Assembly (NCBI GenBank): GCA_025454095.1
Contig: JALOPC010000041.1
Location: 1 to 9,029, forward strand
Direction of reading: 5' to 3'
Source of the DNA: Syntrophales bacterium
GTDB taxonomy: Bacteria > Desulfobacterota > Syntrophia > Syntrophales > UBA2192
Length of the DNA stretch: 9,029 bases
Shown here: in pieces, positions 6,380 through 9,029 of the stretch
Layout of the letters: each line of letters begins with the position of its first letter
Position numbering within the stretch: position 1 is the stretch's first letter
Position numbers and translations under genes: made by a program
Notes under the pieces: model-generated
Told to the model about the DNA's origin: nothing
The model's database searches: none
Seen by the model: the letters and a program-made list of their open reading frames with translations, nothing else

Positions 6380-6781
6380 ATGAGCACTCTCGATTTTCTG
6401 GCATCGCTGCTGAAGATGATCTCGGCCCTGGCCGTCGTGCTCGGGGTCATGCTGGCCGGGCTCTGGGCGGTTCGGCGGTTCATGAGCAAGACCGGCGCCA
6501 AGGTGGACGACGGCCAGATGATCCGGGTTCTCTCCACCCGGTACCTGGGCCCGAAATCGAGCATCCTGCTTCTCGACGTGCTGGGCAGCGTGATCGTTGT
6601 CGGCGTCTCCGGCACCCAGATGACCCTGCTGACCACCATCACCGACGAGGACTCCCTCGAGCGGCTCCGGTCGGCGCGGCCGGGGGAAAGCGACACGCAG
6701 CCCTTTCTGGACCCGATCAGCCTGTACAAGCGCAAGCTGAAAACCTTGAGCCTTGTCGGCGGTCAGAGCGAGCCGAAGTGA
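6380..6781 (+). CDS. fliO: Flagellar biosynthesis protein FliO
   Basis: FliO (133 residues) is a membrane chaperone-like protein that helps assemble FliP in the export gate and is not part of the finished structure. The start follows GAAAGGGG (6362-6369), 16 bases after the fliN stop. Residues about 9-31 form one membrane segment (LLKMISALAVVLGVMLAGLWA), followed by basic VRRFMSK. Residues about 47-95 are the cytoplasmic FliO domain, with the typical IRVLSTRYLGPKSSILLLDV and VVGVSGTQMTLL. The last 35 residues are polar. FliO is a poorly conserved family, but the topology, length and place between fliN and fliP agree. No signal peptide is seen. Confidence 0.92.
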   Translation: MSTLDFLASLLKMISALAVVLGVMLAGLWAVRRFMSKTGAKVDDGQMIRVLSTRYLGPKSSILLLDVLGSVIVVGVSGTQMTLLTTITDEDSLERLRSARPGESDTQPFLDPISLYKRKLKTLSLVGGQSEPK

Positions 6782-6800
6782 AACGCCGTCCGTGAGGAGC

Positions 6801-7589
6801 ATGTCCGCGAACAGGACCATGAAGAAGCATTTCCCGACATTTCTTGCCCTCGCGCTGCTGCTTGCCGCCGTGTCGATTCTCGCGGCGGTGCCGGCCGGTG
6901 CGCAGAACATGCCCATCCCGTCGGTGAGCCTCAACTTCGGAGACGGCTCCGGCGATCCCGGCAAGGTGGCCGTCGTGATGCAGCTCCTGCTGCTGCTGAC
7001 CGTGCTCTCTCTCGCCCCGGCGATCCTCATGATGGTGACCTCCTTCACGCGGATCGTCGTCGTGCTGTCGATCCTGCGGCACGCCCTGGGAACGCAGCAG
7101 CTGCCGGCAAACCAGATCGTCATCGGGCTGGCGCTCTTCCTGACGTTTTTCATCATGACGCCCGTGTGGCAGAAAGTGAACAGCGACGCCATCCAGCCCT
7201 ACATGAACGAGGAGATCTCGACCCCGCAGGCCTTCGAGAAGGCGACGGTGCCGATCCGGGACTTCATGCTGAAGCAGACCCGGGAGAAGGACATGGAGCT
7301 GTTTATCAAGGTCTCGGGAGGGAAAAAGCCCGAAAAGCCCGCCGACGTGGCGCTCACGGCACTCATCCCGGCCTTCGTCATCAGCGAATTGAAGACCGCG
7401 TTTCAGATCGGCTTTCTCATCTACATTCCCTTCCTGGTCATCGACATGGTCGTGGCCAGCATCCTGCTGTCGATGGGAATGATGATGCTGCCGCCGATCA
7501 TGATCAGCCTGCCCTTCAAGCTCCTGCTGTTCGTGCTCGTCGACGGGTGGTACCTCATCATCGGCTCGCTGGTCCAGAGCTTCCACTAA
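6801..7589 (+). CDS. fliP: Flagellar export gate protein FliP
   Basis: FliP (262 residues) is the main subunit of the FliPQR gate, five copies of which form the channel in the inner membrane. It starts with a cleavable signal peptide, residues 1-34, with a basic start, a Leu/Ala core and the likely cleavage site AGA before Q35. The mature part has four membrane segments, about 57-78, 103-122, 200-222 and 238-258. Conserved motifs are MMVTSFTRIVVVLSILR, LGTQQLPANQ and the FliP signature ALIPAFVISELKTAFQIGF at 187-205. The start could also be ATG 6819 (MKKHF), which gives a shorter signal peptide. ATG 6801 has GAGGAG only one base away, and 6819 has AGGA two bases away, so the choice is uncertain. 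It lies 19 bases after fliO. Confidence 0.96.
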   Translation: MSANRTMKKHFPTFLALALLLAAVSILAAVPAGAQNMPIPSVSLNFGDGSGDPGKVAVVMQLLLLLTVLSLAPAILMMVTSFTRIVVVLSILRHALGTQQLPANQIVIGLALFLTFFIMTPVWQKVNSDAIQPYMNEEISTPQAFEKATVPIRDFMLKQTREKDMELFIKVSGGKKPEKPADVALTALIPAFVISELKTAFQIGFLIYIPFLVIDMVVASILLSMGMMMLPPIMISLPFKLLLFVLVDGWYLIIGSLVQSFH

Positions 7590-7614
7590 CGGGCCGGAAA
7601 GGAAGGGCGGAGAC

Positions 7615-7884
7615 ATGTCAACGGATCTGATCATGGGCATCGCGGGCGAGACCATGAAGGTGACGCTCCTCGTGTCGGCGCCGGTCCTGCTCGTCGGTCT
7701 CGTCGTGGGCATCGTCATCAGCGTCTTCCAGGCGGTCACGCAGGTGCACGAGATGACGCTGACCTTCGTGCCCAAGATCATTGCCGTCATGCTGGCGCTT
7801 CTCGTCGCCGCGCCCTGGATGCTCGACATGCTCGTGAACTTCACGCACAACCTGTTTACGAACATACCGAACTACATCAAGTGA
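7615..7884 (+). CDS. fliQ: Flagellar export gate protein FliQ
   Basis: FliQ (89 residues, the same as the enteric protein) is a small membrane protein that wraps the outside of the FliP-FliR gate. It has two membrane segments, about residues 14-37 and 52-75. Between them is the family motif QAVTQVHEMTLTFVPKI at 39-55, which makes the assignment secure. The start follows the purine-rich stretch GGAAGGGCGGAGA (from 7601). It is 25 bases after fliP and 94 bases before fliR, the longest spacer inside the fliM-fliR part except the one before fliM. Confidence 0.96.
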   Translation: MSTDLIMGIAGETMKVTLLVSAPVLLVGLVVGIVISVFQAVTQVHEMTLTFVPKIIAVMLALLVAAPWMLDMLVNFTHNLFTNIPNYIK

Positions 7885-7890
7885 GGGGAG

Positions 7891-7927
7891 GGGTATCGGG
7901 TATAGGGTCTCGGGTATCGGGTCCAGG
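7891..7927 (+). repeat. Intergenic heptamer array (copy 2)
   Basis: Five 7-base units run without a break from 7891 to 7925, followed by GG. Each begins GGGT and the consensus is GGGTMTC, with GGGTATC occurring twice. The array lies between the stop of fliQ and the start of fliR, where spacers are otherwise short, so it looks like an insertion into the operon. Its units are like those before fliK and after fliR. Confidence 0.75.
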
Positions 7928-7978
7928 AACCGCTATCGTCCGCCTCGAATCTCCCGAGCATACCCGTCGAGGGCCGTT

Positions 7979-8752
7979 ATGACGTTTCCCAGCTTCTCCG
8001 CCGGGCAGATCGAGCTGTTTTTCCTCATCCTTTTGCGGATCAGCGTGATCGTCGCGATGATCCCGATCCTCGGGGACCGGACCACCCCTGCGCGGGTCAA
8101 GGGGGGCCTGGCGATCCTCATCACGATTCTCGTCTTTCCCTTTGTGGAGCGCCCCGCAGCGGCTGCGGACGACCTGTTCAACCTCGGGCTGAGCATGGCC
8201 GGGGAGGTGTTCGTCGGGATCATCCTCGGTTTTGCCGGCCGGCTCCTGTTCGAGGGCATCCAGCTGGCGGGCCAACTCGTCGGCTTCCAGATGGGGTTTT
8301 CCATCGTCAACGTCATCGACCCCGTCACCAGCGGCCAGGTGTCCATCATTGCCGAATTCCAGTACCTGCTCGCGGGTCTGCTCTTTCTCGCCGTCGACGG
8401 CCATCACATGATGATCCAGGCCATCTCGGAGAGCTACCGGGTATTGCCGGTCCTGGGGTTTCACGTCACGGGGGATCTGATGCAGCACCTCGTCGCGCTG
8501 TCGAGGGACATGTTCGTCATCGCGGCGAAGATCTCGGCGCCCATCGTGGCGGCGCTGATGTTCGCCAATATCGGCCTGGGGCTCGTCGCGCGGACGGTCC
8601 CCCAGATCAACATTTTCATCGTCGGCTTCCCGCTCCAGATCGCCATCGGTCTCATCGGTGTCGGCGTCACCCTGCCCCTGTTTCTCCACCTTGCGGCCGG
8701 ACTCTTCTCGAATCTCCCCGCCCAGATGGGCCTCCTGCTCAGGGCCATGTAG
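7979..8752 (+). CDS. fliR: Flagellar export gate protein FliR
   Basis: FliR (257 residues; 261 in enterics) is the single-copy subunit that closes the FliP ring of the export gate. The start follows GAGGG at 7969-7973. It is very hydrophobic, with about six membrane segments: near 10-30, 41-56, 70-92, 122-140, 176-198 and 212-242. Family motifs are the GHHMMIQAISESYR stretch at 141-154 and ARTVPQINIFIVGFPLQI at 204-221. The ribosome binding site can pair with CCTCGA at 7943-7948 (TCGAGG, 7967-7972), so translation might be dampened unless ribosomes are nearby. In many relatives flhB follows fliR, but here no gene follows within the window. Confidence 0.96.
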   Translation: MTFPSFSAGQIELFFLILLRISVIVAMIPILGDRTTPARVKGGLAILITILVFPFVERPAAAADDLFNLGLSMAGEVFVGIILGFAGRLLFEGIQLAGQLVGFQMGFSIVNVIDPVTSGQVSIIAEFQYLLAGLLFLAVDGHHMMIQAISESYRVLPVLGFHVTGDLMQHLVALSRDMFVIAAKISAPIVAALMFANIGLGLVARTVPQINIFIVGFPLQIAIGLIGVGVTLPLFLHLAAGLFSNLPAQMGLLLRAM

Positions 8753-8774
8753 GCGCCGAAAGACGACGGGGACA

Positions 8775-8805
8775 GGGTTCGGGGTCCAGGCTCCGGGGTT
8801 CCGGG
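8775..8805 (+). repeat. Intergenic heptamer array (copy 3)
   Basis: Four 7-base units (GGGTTCG, GGGTCCA, GGCTCCG and one more starting GGGT) are followed by GGG. The unit GGGTCCA is also the last unit of the array after fliQ. It lies 22 bases after the fliR stop. It is more degenerate than copy 2 but keeps the exact 7-base period. Confidence 0.6.
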
Positions 8806-8902
8806 AAAACAGGAAAAGATCCTCGCCCGGAACGCATCCAATCCCGCCGTTCCGGCACGAAGTCTGCAATTCACTTCACCGATGCTATTCGCCCGATATC
8901 CC

Positions 8903-8923
8903 CGGCATTTTTGCCCGTTTTTT
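8903..8923 (+). terminator. Possible intrinsic terminator after fliR
   Basis: CGGCA and TGCCCG form a short stem (five pairs with one bulged C) around TTTT, followed directly by six T residues at 8918-8923. The T-run is good but the stem is weak, so it may only slow the polymerase. It is about 150 bases after the fliR stop. Confidence 0.4.
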
Positions 8924-8994
8924 GACATCAGCGTCAGCAGCCCGGAAAGCCGCTGCAAGCGTTGCCGACGACGGGGTTTCGGCAGCGAAATGGC

Positions 8995-9026
8995 AAACCG
9001 AGGGTTCGGCCCCTGTTTTGTTTTTT
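8995..9026 (+). terminator. Possible second terminator at the window edge
   Basis: AGGG (9001-9004) pairs with CCCT (9011-9014). Outside it, AAAC (8995-8998) pairs with GTTT (9015-9018) across a 2-base bulge. A T-rich tail with six T residues at 9021-9026 follows. This could be the real end of the fliL-fliR message, or belong to a gene on the right that is not visible. Confidence 0.4.
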
Positions 9027-9029
9027 CCT

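Larger units (their letters stand above)
8753..9029. other. Gene-free region after fliR
   Basis: About 277 bases to the window end show no supported gene on either strand; open frames on the minus strand here are shadows that run back over fliR. The stretch holds a heptamer array and two T-tract hairpins, listed separately. Neither flhB nor flhA begins here, so the fliL-fliR unit probably ends in this region. Confidence 0.55.

Noticed and set aside
7877..8869. Minus-strand frame opposite fliR with a PDTRDP-like end
   Set aside because: Its Asp/Arg/Glu-rich translation is the antisense of fliR, and the Pro/Asp/Thr-rich ends come from translating the heptamer repeats.
8922..8950. Perfect -35 hexamer TTGACA after fliR
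   Set aside because: No -10 element lies at 16-18 bases downstream, and the hexamer overlaps the T-run of a possible terminator.
1..9029. CRISPR array, tRNA, rRNA, insertion sequence, phage or defence genes
   Set aside because: No spaced identical repeats, no tRNA-like fold, and no transposase, integrase or defence-type protein was seen; all coding content is flagellar.

Overview
This window is a chromosomal flagellar gene cluster from a GC-rich, Gram-negative-type bacterium. All nine supported genes lie on the + strand, in the order fliK, flgD, flgE, fliL, fliM, fliN, fliO, fliP, fliQ, fliR is the full run of ten products when fliK is counted first. The gene order (hook genes directly before fliL-fliR), sigma-54-type promoters and heptamer repeats between genes suggest a deltaproteobacterium (Desulfobacterota, perhaps of the Syntrophus/Syntrophobacter type). 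That assignment is an inference from layout and composition, not from a database search.

Layout. Positions 1-252 hold no convincing gene. They contain a short heptamer array and, just before fliK, a near-consensus sigma-54 (-24/-12) promoter. Next come the hook genes: fliK (hook-length control), flgD (hook cap and assembly scaffold) and flgE (hook protein). A gap of 417 bases follows (3893-4309). It carries a hairpin at the end of flgE, a dyad that fits the FleQ-type activator box, a second well-spaced sigma-54 promoter and a GC-rich leader. This gap appears to be a regulatory region that starts a second transcription unit. That unit is fliL (stator-associated membrane protein), fliM and fliN (C-ring switch, overlapping by 14 bases), fliO, fliP, fliQ and fliR (flagellar type III export gate). 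After fliR there is no gene to the window end, only another heptamer array and two T-tract hairpins that could be terminators.

How the genes work together. FliO helps assemble the FliP-FliQ-FliR export gate in the inner membrane. The gate exports FlgD, FlgE and FliK, which build and measure the hook. FliM and FliN form the cytoplasmic ring that sets rotation direction on binding CheY-P. FliL sits at the motor near the stators. The two sigma-54 promoter candidates would place both units in the same middle tier of the flagellar hierarchy.

No previously undescribed system is evident. The coding content is a standard flagellar locus, and the points worth a second look are in the non-coding DNA: the promoter and activator sites, the dispersed heptamer repeats, the fliL-fliM spacer and the way fliM is translated.
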